Source: Paenibacillus aestuarii
Lineage (GTDB): Bacteria > Bacillota > Bacilli > Paenibacillales > NBRC-103111
DNA length: 64,000 bases
Direction: 5' to 3'
Assembly (NCBI RefSeq): GCF_027789125.1
Contig: NZ_JAQFVF010000023.1
Location: 124,001 to 188,000, forward strand
Shown: positions 1 to 8,113 of the stretch, piece by piece
Layout: every line of letters starts with the position of its first letter
Position numbering within the stretch: position 1 is the first letter of the stretch
The notes under the pieces: generated by a model
What the model saw: only the letters and a program-made list of their open reading frames with translations
Databases searched by the model: none
Told to the model about the DNA's origin: nothing
Translations under genes and position numbers: made by a program

Positions 1-2
1 AT

Positions 3-1415
3 GAATGGGGCTTAGGCGGAAGAAGATTCGGAACGCTTATTACCTGGTTCTTACTCGGAGGAGATCTTTACACCGCATATACATTCATTGCAGTCCCTGC
101 TTCCATGTATGGCAAGGGAGCGATTGGCTTTTTCGCAGTTCCTTACACGATTCTCATCTACCCGTTTGTGTTTATCGTCATGCCTCGGCTGTGGTCGGTT
201 GCCAAAAAGCACGGCTACATTACGGCCGCTGATTTCGTTAAGGGCCGCTTCGGCAGCGACACGCTAGCCTTAACGGTTGCCATCACCGGTATCCTGGCGA
301 CGATGCCCTATATCGCGCTTCAGCTAGTCGGCATGCAGGCCGTCCTCGATACGATGGGCTTCACAGGTACGGGCTTTATGCACGACCTTCCGCTGATCAT
401 CGCTTTCCTCGTGCTGGCGATATACACGTTCAACAGCGGACTTCGCGCGCCTGCAGCCATCGCGATCGTGAAAGACTTAATGATTTATATTACCGTCATC
501 GTCGCGGTTATTTATATTCCTTACAAGCTGGGCGGGTTCGGTCCTATCTTTGACGCGGCAGCTGCGAAGCATAAAGCCGCTGTGCTCCTCGGGCCAGCGA
601 CCTATGCGCCATACGCGACATTAGCGCTGGGCTCCGCCCTGGCTTTATTCCTTTACCCGCATTCGCTGATCGGCATCTTCAGCTCCAGCAGCCGCAATGT
701 CATTAAGCGCAATACCGCGCTGCTGCCAGCGTACTCTTTCGTGCTTGGCATTATTGCGCTGCTCGGTTTCATGGCTATAGCGGCTGGCATCACAACCAAG
801 GACGGAAACGCGGCTATACCGGAGCTCATTTCCAAAATGTTCCCCGACTGGTTCGCAGGGTTTGCCTTCGCCGCGATCGGCATAGGCGCACTTGTCCCGG
901 CTGCAATAATGTCAATTGCGGCAGCCAACCTGTTCTCCCGCAGCATCTACAAAGCGTACATCAACAAACAAGCTACCGACGCGCAGGAATCCAAAGTAGC
1001 GAAATGGGTATCGCTGATCGTCAAAATCGGTGCTCTATTGTTCATCTTCTTGATGAATAAACAGGATGCCATTAATCTACAGCTATTAGGCGGCATCTGG
1101 ATTCTGCAAACGCTGCCGGCAGTGATCGTCGGCTTATACAGCAAATGGCTGAATCGCTGGGCGATGGTGATTGGATGGCTTGTCGGCATGGTTTCGGGGA
1201 CGTACATGGCTGTCGCCACTAATTATGGCAACCAATTCAAACTGCCATTCGGCCTATCCGGTTCGACTACGGTTTACTCAGGCTTGTATGCGCTGGTGCT
1301 GAACTTCCTCGTCGCCGTTGTCCTCACATGGCTTTTCCGTGCCCTCAATATCAGCAATGGGCATGATGAAACGCAGCCGCAGGATTATCATTTTGACGCC
1401 TCCGAGAGCCGCTAA
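3..1415 (+). CDS. Sodium:solute symporter family permease, 5'-truncated
   Basis: The reading frame is open from base 3, so the true start lies outside the window; about 470 residues are present. They form some twelve hydrophobic segments typical of the SSS (sodium:solute symporter) family, which moves small organic solutes into the cell with Na+. The visible N-terminal stretch (GDLYTAYTF, then YPFVFIVMPRLW) and the segment LGSALALFLYPHSL resemble the monocarboxylate-type branch that includes Bacillus YodF/YhjB and MctP. The tail ends in a short hydrophilic stretch rich in D, E and H. The substrate cannot be told from sequence. The next gene is a tiny separate ORF on the same strand, so no operon partner is visible downstream. 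Confidence 0.85.
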   Translation, partial: EWGLGGRRFGTLITWFLLGGDLYTAYTFIAVPASMYGKGAIGFFAVPYTILIYPFVFIVMPRLWSVAKKHGYITAADFVKGRFGSDTLALTVAITGILATMPYIALQLVGMQAVLDTMGFTGTGFMHDLPLIIAFLVLAIYTFNSGLRAPAAIAIVKDLMIYITVIVAVIYIPYKLGGFGPIFDAAAAKHKAAVLLGPATYAPYATLALGSALALFLYPHSLIGIFSSSSRNVIKRNTALLPAYSFVLGIIALLGFMAIAAGITTKDGNAAIPELISKMFPDWFAGFAFAAIGIGALVPAAIMSIAAANLFSRSIYKAYINKQATDAQESKVAKWVSLIVKIGALLFIFLMNKQDAINLQLLGGIWILQTLPAVIVGLYSKWLNRWAMVIGWLVGMVSGTYMAVATNYGNQFKLPFGLSGSTTVYSGLYALVLNFLVAVVLTWLFRALNISNGHDETQPQDYHFDASESR

Positions 1416-1530
1416 AGCTCGACTCCCATTCACTGATTGCGCTAATCTGTGCATTCGTCCAATCAAATCTCCGCTAATTGTCATACATTAGCAGAGTAGT
1501 GTAACCCACATCGTGAATGGGGGTGGAAAT

Positions 1531-1623
1531 ATGGGATACGGAGTTGGATTCGGCACTAGTGCAGCAGCGATTCTGGTTCTATTCATTCTTCTGGTTATCG
1601 TTTCTATGGCATTCGTATGGTAA
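1531..1623 (+). CDS. YjcZ-like sporulation micro-protein (30 aa)
   Basis: This ORF is too short for usual gene callers. It starts at ATG 1531 behind a G-rich ribosome site (GGGGGTGG, about 4 bases away) and encodes 30 residues: a Gly/Tyr-rich head (MGYGVGFGTSAAA) and one hydrophobic helix (ILVLFILLVIVSMAFVW). That architecture is characteristic of the YjcZ family of small membrane proteins made during sporulation in Bacillales. A terminator follows at once. The role in spores is known only for the family in general; the assignment rests on composition and layout. Confidence 0.75.
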   Translation: MGYGVGFGTSAAAILVLFILLVIVSMAFVW

Positions 1624-1641
1624 TCATATGAATCCTAATCC

Positions 1642-1680
1642 AAAGCCCTCGGTCCTTCGGTAGAAGGATCAAGGGCTTTT
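1642..1680 (+). terminator. Intrinsic terminator after YjcZ-like gene
   Basis: The arms AAAGCCCT and AGGGCTTTT, with further inner pairing (GGTCC with GGATC), form a hairpin ending in a T run. It closes the small YjcZ-like gene and also sits 3' of the convergent RMD1-family gene. Confidence 0.75.
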
Positions 1681-1682
1681 CC

Positions 1683-2546
1683 TCAGTGTGAAGGAATCCA
1701 GCCTACGATTTGCAGAATCGTGATGACGACCTCAATCACAATCAGGATCACAACAATCCATTCCACGAATAACCCGCGAATCGAATGGCTAATATTGGAA
1801 AAACCATCCAATATATGATACAGAATGTCTGTTTTACTCTTTAAAATTTTGTACCGGTCATTGAGTTCAAAGAAATCCATCATTTTATCATAAAATTCGC
1901 TCGCCGTACTATGAGTCCATGTCAAATCAGGCTTATCCAAAATCATGATGTAAGCAAGGGTGTTATATTCATGGCGTACGACTTTAGCGGTGGTGAAAGC
2001 TAATTCCTTGTTGCTGACGCTCAGCTTCCCTTTTTCCAAACGGTCGATCATATTTTCCAGATTATCCTGAATGGCTCCCAATTGCTCCTCGATGCGCTCC
2101 AAAGCGACGGATTTGGCCAGTACGGTAGAGATCAGTTCCGGGTAAAAAGATTCGTACTCGGATACGATGACATACTCATCAGTCAATTCCATACTATCTA
2201 CAGTTTCTATGTGAAGACTGTAGTCATCTGTGTATTTCTCTGCAGGATGGAGGTCGATGCCAGGTTCGAACGTTTGAATGAAAATTAAAAACCGTGTAAT
2301 CTCATTTACATTTTCAATATTTATAAAAACAACGCTGCCAAATGAAAAGACAAGCACTTGCTGCAAGGGATTCATCGCTTTTTGCAAGATGGAAGCGAGA
2401 AGGTCGCTTCTCAACATTAAGGGCTGTTCCCATGTATATTTTTTGGGAATACCGCAATGGATGGCAATTTTATTCAAATCAATTTCATTCGTGATGGCAA
2501 GCGCCTTAAATGTAAAATTCGTAGTTTCCGCCGCATTCAGCTGCAT
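1683..2546 (-). CDS. RMD1 family (DUF155) membrane-anchored protein
   Basis: Encodes about 287 residues when started at the Met before QLNAAETTNFTFKALAIT. The FTFKALAITNEIDLNKIA opening matches how DUF155/RMD1 proteins begin. The frame stays open another 44 codons upstream to a TTG at 2678, but that extension overlaps a terminator and is probably not translated. The middle carries the domain core (FSFGSVVFINIENV, then a conserved E/Y-rich region near EYESFYPE), followed by helices that may coil and one C-terminal membrane segment (FVEWIVVILIVIEVVITIL). Eukaryotic relatives (yeast Rmd1, human RMND1) are mitochondrial membrane proteins; bacterial function is unknown. The ribosome site at this start is weak, so the start is tentative. 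Confidence 0.7.
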   Translation of the reverse strand: MQLNAAETTNFTFKALAITNEIDLNKIAIHCGIPKKYTWEQPLMLRSDLLASILQKAMNPLQQVLVFSFGSVVFINIENVNEITRFLIFIQTFEPGIDLHPAEKYTDDYSLHIETVDSMELTDEYVIVSEYESFYPELISTVLAKSVALERIEEQLGAIQDNLENMIDRLEKGKLSVSNKELAFTTAKVVRHEYNTLAYIMILDKPDLTWTHSTASEFYDKMMDFFELNDRYKILKSKTDILYHILDGFSNISHSIRGLFVEWIVVILIVIEVVITILQIVGWIPSH

Positions 2547-2676
2547 GATACCGTTCCGAGCCCCTCTGGTTGATGATTCCTCATCTGTCTCCTCCCTTTC
2601 GTCCTTCAGGTACCTCTTAGCATGTATAGCGAAAATCCCTTTCATACATGGTATCGCTAATAAAGACAAGTAGAAC

Positions 2677-2706
2677 AAAAAAAGCCCCGATTCAGCTCGG
2701 AGCTTT
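2677..2706 (-). terminator. Intrinsic terminator of EamA transporter gene
   Basis: Read on the minus strand, AGCTCCGA pairs with TCGGGGCT across a short loop and is followed by seven T residues. It lies directly 3' of the EamA gene and overlaps the unused upstream extension of the RMD1-family ORF. Confidence 0.75.
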
Positions 2707-2711
2707 TCCTG

Positions 2712-3641
2712 CTATTTCAATTCGGAATATAACCTTGCAGAGCGCAAACTTTTGAGTTGCGGCAGCTGCGGTATGATCATCCCGATCAGCATCAGCGCAC
2801 AGCCGATGAAACCACGGGTCCCCAGTTGTTCACCCAGGATTAGGTACCCGCCAATGGCGGCAAATACGGTTTCCATGCTTAGCACAATGGCCGCTTGCGT
2901 CGGATTCGCATTTTTTTGCCCCACAACCTGCAGCGTATAAGCGATGCCAACGGACACGATACCGCCGAACAGAAGCGGAATTAACGCCTTCGAAAGACCG
3001 GTAAAATCAATCGTCTCCGTGAAACAAGCTGCAATAAAGCTGAGGATGGAACAAGTGATAATTTGAAATAAGGACAGCTTGAGCACATCCGTCTTGCGGG
3101 ACAGCTTATCGATGAGCAATATATGTACCGACCAGAACATAGCCCCGATTAATTCGTACAAATCCCCTTTAGCCAGTGACCAATCATCGGTGACGCATAG
3201 AAAATATAAGCCTATAACAGCCAGAATTGCGCCTACCCAACTGTTGATTTGCAGTCGTTGCCGCAGGAACAAGCCCAAGAAAGGTACGATAACGATGTAC
3301 AAGCCGGTAACAAAAGCGGCCTTGCCTGCCGTCGTATAAACCAGCCCGATCTGCTGCAAGGATGCGCCGCAAAATAAGATTAAGCCTGCGCACAAACCGG
3401 CAATCGCTGCTGATTTCGTGGAGGCTTTAGGCGCCTGGAACTGCGCTGATGACGCGGACTTTCGGCCCATCAGGTAAATGACAGGGAGCAAGGATAATGC
3501 CCCTAAAGCGAAACGAACCGCATTAAACGTAAAAGGACCTGTGTGCGACATGCCCTCCCGTTGCGCGACAAAAGCAAACCCCCAAATACAAGCTGCAATT
3601 AACAGAAGCAGGCTGGCTTTGTACTGTGATTGATGATTCAT
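2712..3641 (-). CDS. EamA/DMT-superfamily membrane exporter
   Basis: A 309-residue protein with about ten hydrophobic helices in two similar halves, the EamA drug/metabolite transporter layout. The first helix reads LLLLIAACIWGFAFVAQREG, with the WG.AFV pattern typical of the family. The second half repeats the motif around GGIVSVGIAYTLQVVGQKNANPTQAAIV. Members export amino acids, nucleosides or other metabolites; the substrate here cannot be assigned. The ATG at 3641 has GGAGAGG about 7 bases upstream. It stands as a single gene with its own terminator, and the dioxygenase gene upstream is about 60 bases away on the same strand. Confidence 0.85.
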   Translation of the reverse strand: MNHQSQYKASLLLLIAACIWGFAFVAQREGMSHTGPFTFNAVRFALGALSLLPVIYLMGRKSASSAQFQAPKASTKSAAIAGLCAGLILFCGASLQQIGLVYTTAGKAAFVTGLYIVIVPFLGLFLRQRLQINSWVGAILAVIGLYFLCVTDDWSLAKGDLYELIGAMFWSVHILLIDKLSRKTDVLKLSLFQIITCSILSFIAACFTETIDFTGLSKALIPLLFGGIVSVGIAYTLQVVGQKNANPTQAAIVLSMETVFAAIGGYLILGEQLGTRGFIGCALMLIGMIIPQLPQLKSLRSARLYSELK

Positions 3642-3702
3642 CGGATGACCTCTCCTCTAGAAGAAAATACTTATCTGAGTTTATGTCAACCGAGCTTTTT
3701 TT

Positions 3703-4641
3703 TCAACCCAATTCCCGAACTTGGATTGGCTGCAGATTCGCTTCAATTTGTTCACGATTCGGTTCGAACCAGGCTGGAAGCATGACTTTTTCGCCTAACG
3801 CATGCGGTGGCTCATCTTTGGCAAACCCTGGCGGATCAGTGGCGATTTCAAAAAGGATTCCTCCCTTTTCCCTGAAGTAAATCGCATGGAAGTATTGGCG
3901 GTCAATGATTTGTGTCGGTTGGAAATCATGATGTTTTACCTCCAACTGCCATTCTTCATGATCCTTGTCATCGTTCGCGCGCCATGCAATATGGTGAACC
4001 GTACCAGCACCGCCTACGCCCCATTCCTTGTCTTTGAGCAGAACGTCAATGATATTCCCGATGTCGCCCGAAGTCTGAAAGCGCGCAAACTCCCCTTGTT
4101 CGCCAACCTTTTTGAGACCCAACACATTTTGCAGCACGTCTATCGTGTTCTGGGCATGCACACTGTACAAGATAGCGCCTCCGAAGCCCTTGATCGCTTT
4201 GTCCTCGGGGACGCCGCTAAACGACCAGGTACTGTTCACGCCTTTTTCCCGTTCGACCAGTTCGAGCTGCAGCCCTTCATTATCCATAAACTGTAAAAAA
4301 TCTTCATCGAACCTCTTGGTCGTCGAACAGGCGATGCGGAATTTGTTGAGGCGCTCCTCCCAATAGCTCAAGGCGCCAATCGGTACGGCAAACGTGATCC
4401 TCCCGACTTGCCCGCCACCGATCGTCCCTCTAGGCGACCCTGCGGCCGGGAAGAATGTCATGACCGTCCCTGGCGATCCCTGTTCGTTGCCAAAATACAA
4501 ATGATACACGTCGGGCGCATCAAAGTTAATCGTTCGTTTCACCAGCCTCAGGCCAAGAATTCCAGCGTAAAAATCAACATTCGCCTGCGGATCGCCTGCA
4601 AATGCGGTGATATGATGAATGCCTGTCGTATGCTTAGACAC
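3703..4641 (-). CDS. Ring-cleaving dioxygenase, MhqO-like (VOC fold)
   Basis: Encodes 312 residues with two vicinal-oxygen-chelate (glyoxalase/bleomycin) modules. The first starts GIHHITAFAGDPQANVDFY, placing a metal-ligand histidine near residue 9; the second carries GTVHHIAWRA and the ligand glutamate in GILFEIATDPPGF near the C-terminus. This is the arrangement of Bacillus MhqA/MhqE/MhqO ring-cleaving dioxygenases, which are induced by quinones and hydroquinones. Translation starts with GTG at 4641, supported by AGGAGG 7 bases upstream. An inverted repeat at 4676-4691 may be its operator. No MhqR-like regulator is nearby, so regulation by quinones is inferred from the family only. Confidence 0.85.
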   Translation of the reverse strand: MSKHTTGIHHITAFAGDPQANVDFYAGILGLRLVKRTINFDAPDVYHLYFGNEQGSPGTVMTFFPAAGSPRGTIGGGQVGRITFAVPIGALSYWEERLNKFRIACSTTKRFDEDFLQFMDNEGLQLELVEREKGVNSTWSFSGVPEDKAIKGFGGAILYSVHAQNTIDVLQNVLGLKKVGEQGEFARFQTSGDIGNIIDVLLKDKEWGVGGAGTVHHIAWRANDDKDHEEWQLEVKHHDFQPTQIIDRQYFHAIYFREKGGILFEIATDPPGFAKDEPPHALGEKVMLPAWFEPNREQIEANLQPIQVRELG

Positions 4642-4675
4642 AAAGATGCCTCCTATTTTTTGTTCATTTCCCAGA

Positions 4676-4691
4676 TATTTTATCTAAAATA
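4676..4691. promoter_or_regulatory. Inverted repeat upstream of the dioxygenase
   Basis: The 7-base arms TATTTTA and TAAAATA are separated by TC, 35-50 bases upstream of the dioxygenase start. It could be a repressor site or simply an AT-rich promoter; it does not match the MhqR consensus as I recall it. Confidence 0.35.
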
Positions 4692-4780
4692 ATCAATTGT
4701 TAATCACAGGAGCTATAAAAAACTCGTTCCCGCGGCATGGGAGGCGGAGATGCAGGCGGTGAAGCCACTTTAGACGTGGC

Positions 4781-4856
4781 GGGCCTGATCAAGTATGGAG
4801 CGGGGAAGCAGCCAGAGTACAGTGGGCCTGTCCGAGTTTGGAGCGGGTAAGCAGCC
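4781..4856. repeat. Two imperfect 33-base direct repeats
   Basis: Copy one spans 4781-4813 and copy two 4824-4856. Both begin GGGCCTG, share TGGAGCGGG near the middle and end in AAGCAGCC. They differ at about five positions and lie 43 bases apart start to start. Confidence 0.7.
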
Positions 4857-4867
4857 TCATCATTTTT

Positions 4868-4891
4868 ATTACATAATATTTATTATGTAAT
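4868..4891. repeat. AT-rich palindrome, copy 1
   Basis: The arms ATTACATAATA and TATTATGTAAT are perfect complements around a central TT. The inner 22 bases recur with a single change at 23209-23230. Confidence 0.75.
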
Positions 4892-5036
4892 CAATATTTC
4901 TCAAGACCCTCGATCGGGTCACAGGCTCTCATGTAAAATATTCTTATACAGCACGTTGTGCAAGTGATTACGAGGCTTTAGACCGAATTCGCCTAATTCA
5001 CTGCGCTCAGTACCGGTGATGAGCGGAAGCAGCAAG

Positions 5037-5101
5037 TTTTGCCCACTTACAGCGGCTTTTGGGTCCGCAGATCGTAATTTCATGTCTGTAAGTGGGCAAA
5101 A
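5037..5101. repeat. Long inverted repeat, 16-base arms
   Basis: TTTTGCCCACTTACAG (5037-5052) is the exact reverse complement of CTGTAAGTGGGCAAAA (5086-5101), with a 33-base loop between. It lacks a proper terminator T tract relative to either neighbouring gene. Confidence 0.75.
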
Positions 5102-5225
5102 TCGGATTGCCGGAGTGATTGAGAGGGTCGCGCGCTGCGCTGCAATAAGTCGGCAAAATCGGTCTGGAGCGCGCAGCAAGCCATGCCCGTCACCCCCTCT
5201 CCAAGAACAAGCGAGACCCTCCATA

Positions 5226-5654
5226 TTAAATCTCCCTCAAAATCTGAATCGCCTCTCGATTGTTCGAAGTCTGAACGAATGTCGCATTCTCCTCGCCATC
5301 GTACATCGCATTCACGCGCACCTTGCGAAACAAAGCTTGGTAGATGCTGTGATTAATACCGGGGATGCCGGCAGGAATGTTGCTAATCCGGATCACGGAC
5401 CTTTCGCGGAACATCACATGCAGTCCGCGAAGAATTTGCCGAACTGCAGCGTCGGCGCTTGGACTAGCCATATTCGGCGGTCCGACTACAAGAGTGACTG
5501 CGTTGATGGAACCTTTTTTCATTTGGTTATACCCCGTGATATTGATATGCTGATTTGCGATCGCACCAAGGATGCGATTCAGCGTCCGATCGCTTGCCCT
5601 GAACTGGAACTGTGTTCGGATTCGCAACGTGAACCGTCCGCTTTGCTTTGCCAT
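5226..5654 (-). CDS. Small ACT-like protein of unknown function
   Basis: Encodes 142 residues. The first half (RFTLRIRTQFQFRASDRTLNRILGAIANQHINITGYNQ, followed by AVTLVVGPPN) has the alternating strand-helix-strand rhythm of an ACT/regulatory domain: a hydrophobic strand, a helix over which residues such as ILGAIA pack, then a strand with NITGY. The second half is less clear and contains IRISNIPAGIPGINHSIYQALF. A ribosome site (GGGGGAG) precedes the ATG at suitable distance. It stands alone between a repeat region and a palindromic terminator. I do not recognise a named family; a ligand-binding role is only a guess from fold-like pattern. Confidence 0.65.
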   Translation of the reverse strand: MAKQSGRFTLRIRTQFQFRASDRTLNRILGAIANQHINITGYNQMKKGSINAVTLVVGPPNMASPSADAAVRQILRGLHVMFRERSVIRISNIPAGIPGINHSIYQALFRKVRVNAMYDGEENATFVQTSNNREAIQILREI

Positions 5655-5738
5655 AAACTGCCACGCTCCCCCATTGTTTGGATACTAGCAGTCTATGTGG
5701 AGGATGCATGGTGAGCACGGCGCACGCCACATGAAAAC

Positions 5739-5772
5739 AAAAGAGCTCAACACATATGTGTTGAGCTCTTTT
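5739..5772. terminator. Perfect 34-base palindromic terminator
   Basis: The two 17-base halves are exact reverse complements, running from AAAAGAGCTC to GAGCTCTTTT. It has A and T flanks in both directions. It closes the pdxA end of the acid-sugar operon and separates it from the ACT-like gene. Confidence 0.85.
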
Positions 5773-5778
5773 ACCGAA

Positions 5779-6777
5779 TTATTGCTCGCGCTTAGGCGCC
5801 AATTCGATCGCTTGCTTCAAAGCTTCTTTCAAGCTTTGCTCATCGGCGATGCCTTTGCCTGCGATATCAAAAGCGGTACCGTGGTCGACGCTTGTGCGGA
5901 TGATCGGAAGACCGACTGTGATGTTCACACCGGCTTCCAGACCCAGTACCTTGATCGGCCCGTGGCCCTGATCATGATACATGGCGACGACGATGTCGAA
6001 GTCACCACGCGTTGCGCGGAAGAACAAAGTGTCCGCCGGCAGCGGGCCGACGGCATCAATCCCTTCGCTCTGCGCCTTTTGCACACCTGGAATGATCTTC
6101 TCTTCTTCTTCCCCATAGCCAAAAAGGCCATTCTCACCCGCATGCGGATTAATACCGCAGACGGCAATCTTCGGAGCGGCGTAGCCGGCTTTTTTCAACG
6201 TTTCGTGTGCCATGCGAATCACTTTGTAAACGCGATCCGCGTTGATCATGCGGACAGCATCAATGATGCCGACGTGCGTCGTCACGTGGATGACTTTCAG
6301 CTTTGGCGCGGATAGCATCATCGAGAAATCGCTGGTGCCCGTCAAGTCTGCCAAAATCTCCGTATGACCCGGATAAATATGTCCGCCTTTATGCAGAGCT
6401 TCTTTGTTCAGCGGAGCGGTACAGATGGCATCAATGGCTCCAGCGTTCGCGAGCTCGATCGCTTGTTTCAAATACATGAACGCCGCATGGCCCGCTTCTT
6501 TGGACACTTGCCCGATCGGAAGATCCGCAGGCAGCAAGTTCAAATCAAAGCAATCCACCGTGCCGTACTCGAACTGAGCCTCTTCTACGGATTGGATCGC
6601 ACGAATGCGCAGTCCTGTCTGCACAAACTGATCTGCTCTTTCCAAAATTTTCGCGTCGCCAATGACAAAAGGTCTGCAAGTCTCATAGACCCCCGCATCT
6701 TTCAACGACTTCATGATGATTTCCGGACCTACGCCGGCGCCATCACCCATAGTGATACCGATAATTGGTCTATTCAT
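5779..6777 (-). CDS. PdxA-family 4-phosphate dehydrogenase (PdxA2-type)
   Basis: A 332-residue member of the PdxA family of metal- and NAD-dependent 4-phosphohydroxy acid dehydrogenases. Visible landmarks are ITMGDGAGVGPEI at the N-terminus, CTAPLNKEAL, the metal ligand in YPGHTEILADLTG, a second histidine in VAMYHDQGHGPIK, and TSVDHGTAFDIAGKG near the end. Classical PdxA works in vitamin B6 synthesis. Here the gene overlaps a DUF1537 kinase by 8 bases, with a permease upstream, the context described for PdxA2, which oxidises D-threonate 4-phosphate and yields dihydroxyacetone phosphate after loss of CO2. The catabolic role is therefore inferred from context. A palindromic terminator follows. 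Confidence 0.85.
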   Translation of the reverse strand: MNRPIIGITMGDGAGVGPEIIMKSLKDAGVYETCRPFVIGDAKILERADQFVQTGLRIRAIQSVEEAQFEYGTVDCFDLNLLPADLPIGQVSKEAGHAAFMYLKQAIELANAGAIDAICTAPLNKEALHKGGHIYPGHTEILADLTGTSDFSMMLSAPKLKVIHVTTHVGIIDAVRMINADRVYKVIRMAHETLKKAGYAAPKIAVCGINPHAGENGLFGYGEEEEKIIPGVQKAQSEGIDAVGPLPADTLFFRATRGDFDIVVAMYHDQGHGPIKVLGLEAGVNITVGLPIIRTSVDHGTAFDIAGKGIADEQSLKEALKQAIELAPKREQ

Positions 6778-8080
6778 TGGATTGTTCTCCTTTTAAAACT
6801 TTTTTCGCATACGATAAGCTATGTTCATTGCCGAAAGCCCCTGCTTTAGTCACGACTTGTACAGGCACTTCCTTCACCATTAATCCTAGTGGAATACCCG
6901 GCTCAAGTTCCCGGACAAGTTGAATGCTTGGGACGCCCAAGTGTCGGCAAACAGCTTTGGCCGTATCGCCGCCGGTCAGAATAACGCCTTGCAAGGCAGT
7001 GCGCTGCATCAAGTCCGATGCAATCTCGCCAAGCAGGTTGGCGATTTGGTTGGATACACCGTTGCCATCCAACCCGCGTCCTGCGCCGGCTTCTTTGGTT
7101 TTCGCCACTTGCTCAGGCGAAGAGCTTGCGAACAAAGATACGTCATGCCCAGCGTCGATGGCCGTCAACAGCTCTTTTTTGCAGCGCTCCATCTCTTGCT
7201 GCGCTCCCTCTTCAGAGGCAATCGCGACCACCGTGTTCATTTCAATGGCGACAATTGTAGGGTCCAAATTGTAAGTCGCCACCTGATGGCGTGTCACTTT
7301 GGAAATACTGCCGGCCACTAACATGACAGGCTTCGTGACCGGAGGCAGCTCGATCATGTCTGCCGTGTTAACGGGCAGAGCCAGCGCCTCCGGCAAGTAA
7401 TCCGCCATCCCGGCAGAACCCGCCCATAGCGGTTGATAGTCGCTCTCGGAAATCCAATTGACGATCTGCTGCAAATCTTCTTCAGTCTCAGCATCAAATA
7501 CGATAAGTTCATTTTTTGCTTCCAACAAAGCTTGTATGCTTTTCAAAACCTGCTCTTTGCCGGCATGTAAAATAGCTAAAGAAATCAGTCCGACTCTACG
7601 TTTGGATTGAGCGGCAAACAGTTGAACTAAGTCGGATTGGCGGACAGGGCATTTCGGATCATTGGCAATCTCCGTTTGACTGACGGGCACCCCGTTCAAA
7701 TAATGCACGCCTTGTGCAGTCGTTCGGCCGATCTTGGGAAATGCTGGTGCGACGACGGCAAAATCAAAGGGGATGACATCCATCACGGCATCGATTTCTG
7801 TCCCCAAGTTGCCGCGAAGCGTCGAATCCATCTTTTTATAAACGAAGGAAAAGCCTGCTTCTTTCACTTGTTGCGCGGCTTCCCTTACATTCGCATACGC
7901 GATCTCAGTAGCGACGGAACGGCTGTCGGTATCTACCACGACAGCCTCCGTTGCTTGAGTTTGATTAGCAATTTGCATCACATCGAAGATCACTTGCGTC
8001 TGCAGCCCTTTTCTAGCGAATTGTACACCTGAATCGGACGCTCCGGTCAAATCATCGGCAATGATGGCAATATGTCTCAT
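6770..8080 (-). CDS. dtnK: Four-carbon acid sugar kinase (DUF1537), DtnK-like
   Basis: Encodes 436 residues from the ATG at 8080, which has GGGAGG 9 bases upstream; 11 extra in-frame codons upstream are not needed. The N-terminal DUF1537 domain opens IAIIADDLTGASDSGVQFA and contains YKKMDSTLRGNLGTEI; the C-terminal nucleotide-binding domain has LTGGDTAKAVCRHLG. Such kinases phosphorylate the terminal hydroxyl of four-carbon acids (D-threonate, L-threonate or erythronate). Pairing with a PdxA-type dehydrogenase rather than with aldolase and epimerase genes points to D-threonate. It overlaps the dehydrogenase start by 8 bases, and the permease gene ends about 30 bases upstream. The symbol rests on context. 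Confidence 0.82.
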   Translation of the reverse strand: MRHIAIIADDLTGASDSGVQFARKGLQTQVIFDVMQIANQTQATEAVVVDTDSRSVATEIAYANVREAAQQVKEAGFSFVYKKMDSTLRGNLGTEIDAVMDVIPFDFAVVAPAFPKIGRTTAQGVHYLNGVPVSQTEIANDPKCPVRQSDLVQLFAAQSKRRVGLISLAILHAGKEQVLKSIQALLEAKNELIVFDAETEEDLQQIVNWISESDYQPLWAGSAGMADYLPEALALPVNTADMIELPPVTKPVMLVAGSISKVTRHQVATYNLDPTIVAIEMNTVVAIASEEGAQQEMERCKKELLTAIDAGHDVSLFASSSPEQVAKTKEAGAGRGLDGNGVSNQIANLLGEIASDLMQRTALQGVILTGGDTAKAVCRHLGVPSIQLVRELEPGIPLGLMVKEVPVQVVTKAGAFGNEHSLSYAKKVLKGEQSNE

Positions 8081-8113
8081 GGTGTTCTTCCTCCCATGCA
8101 AATCTCTATCCAT

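Larger units (their letters stand above)
4692..5225. other. Repeat-rich intergenic region without a convincing gene
   Basis: No ORF here has a ribosome site and protein-like composition. The stretch holds two imperfect 33-base direct repeats (4781-4813 and 4824-4856), an AT-rich palindrome (4868-4891), a small GACCC/GGGTC inverted repeat near 4905-4920, and a 16-base inverted repeat with a 33-base loop (5037-5101). A 101-codon minus-strand frame crosses the last of these but reads through the repeats and looks accidental. Confidence 0.6.

Noticed and set aside
4919..5224. A 101-codon minus-strand frame in the repeat-rich gap
   Set aside because: It runs through the 16-base inverted repeat, has no ribosome site and its translation is of low, repetitive and Cys/Arg-rich quality.
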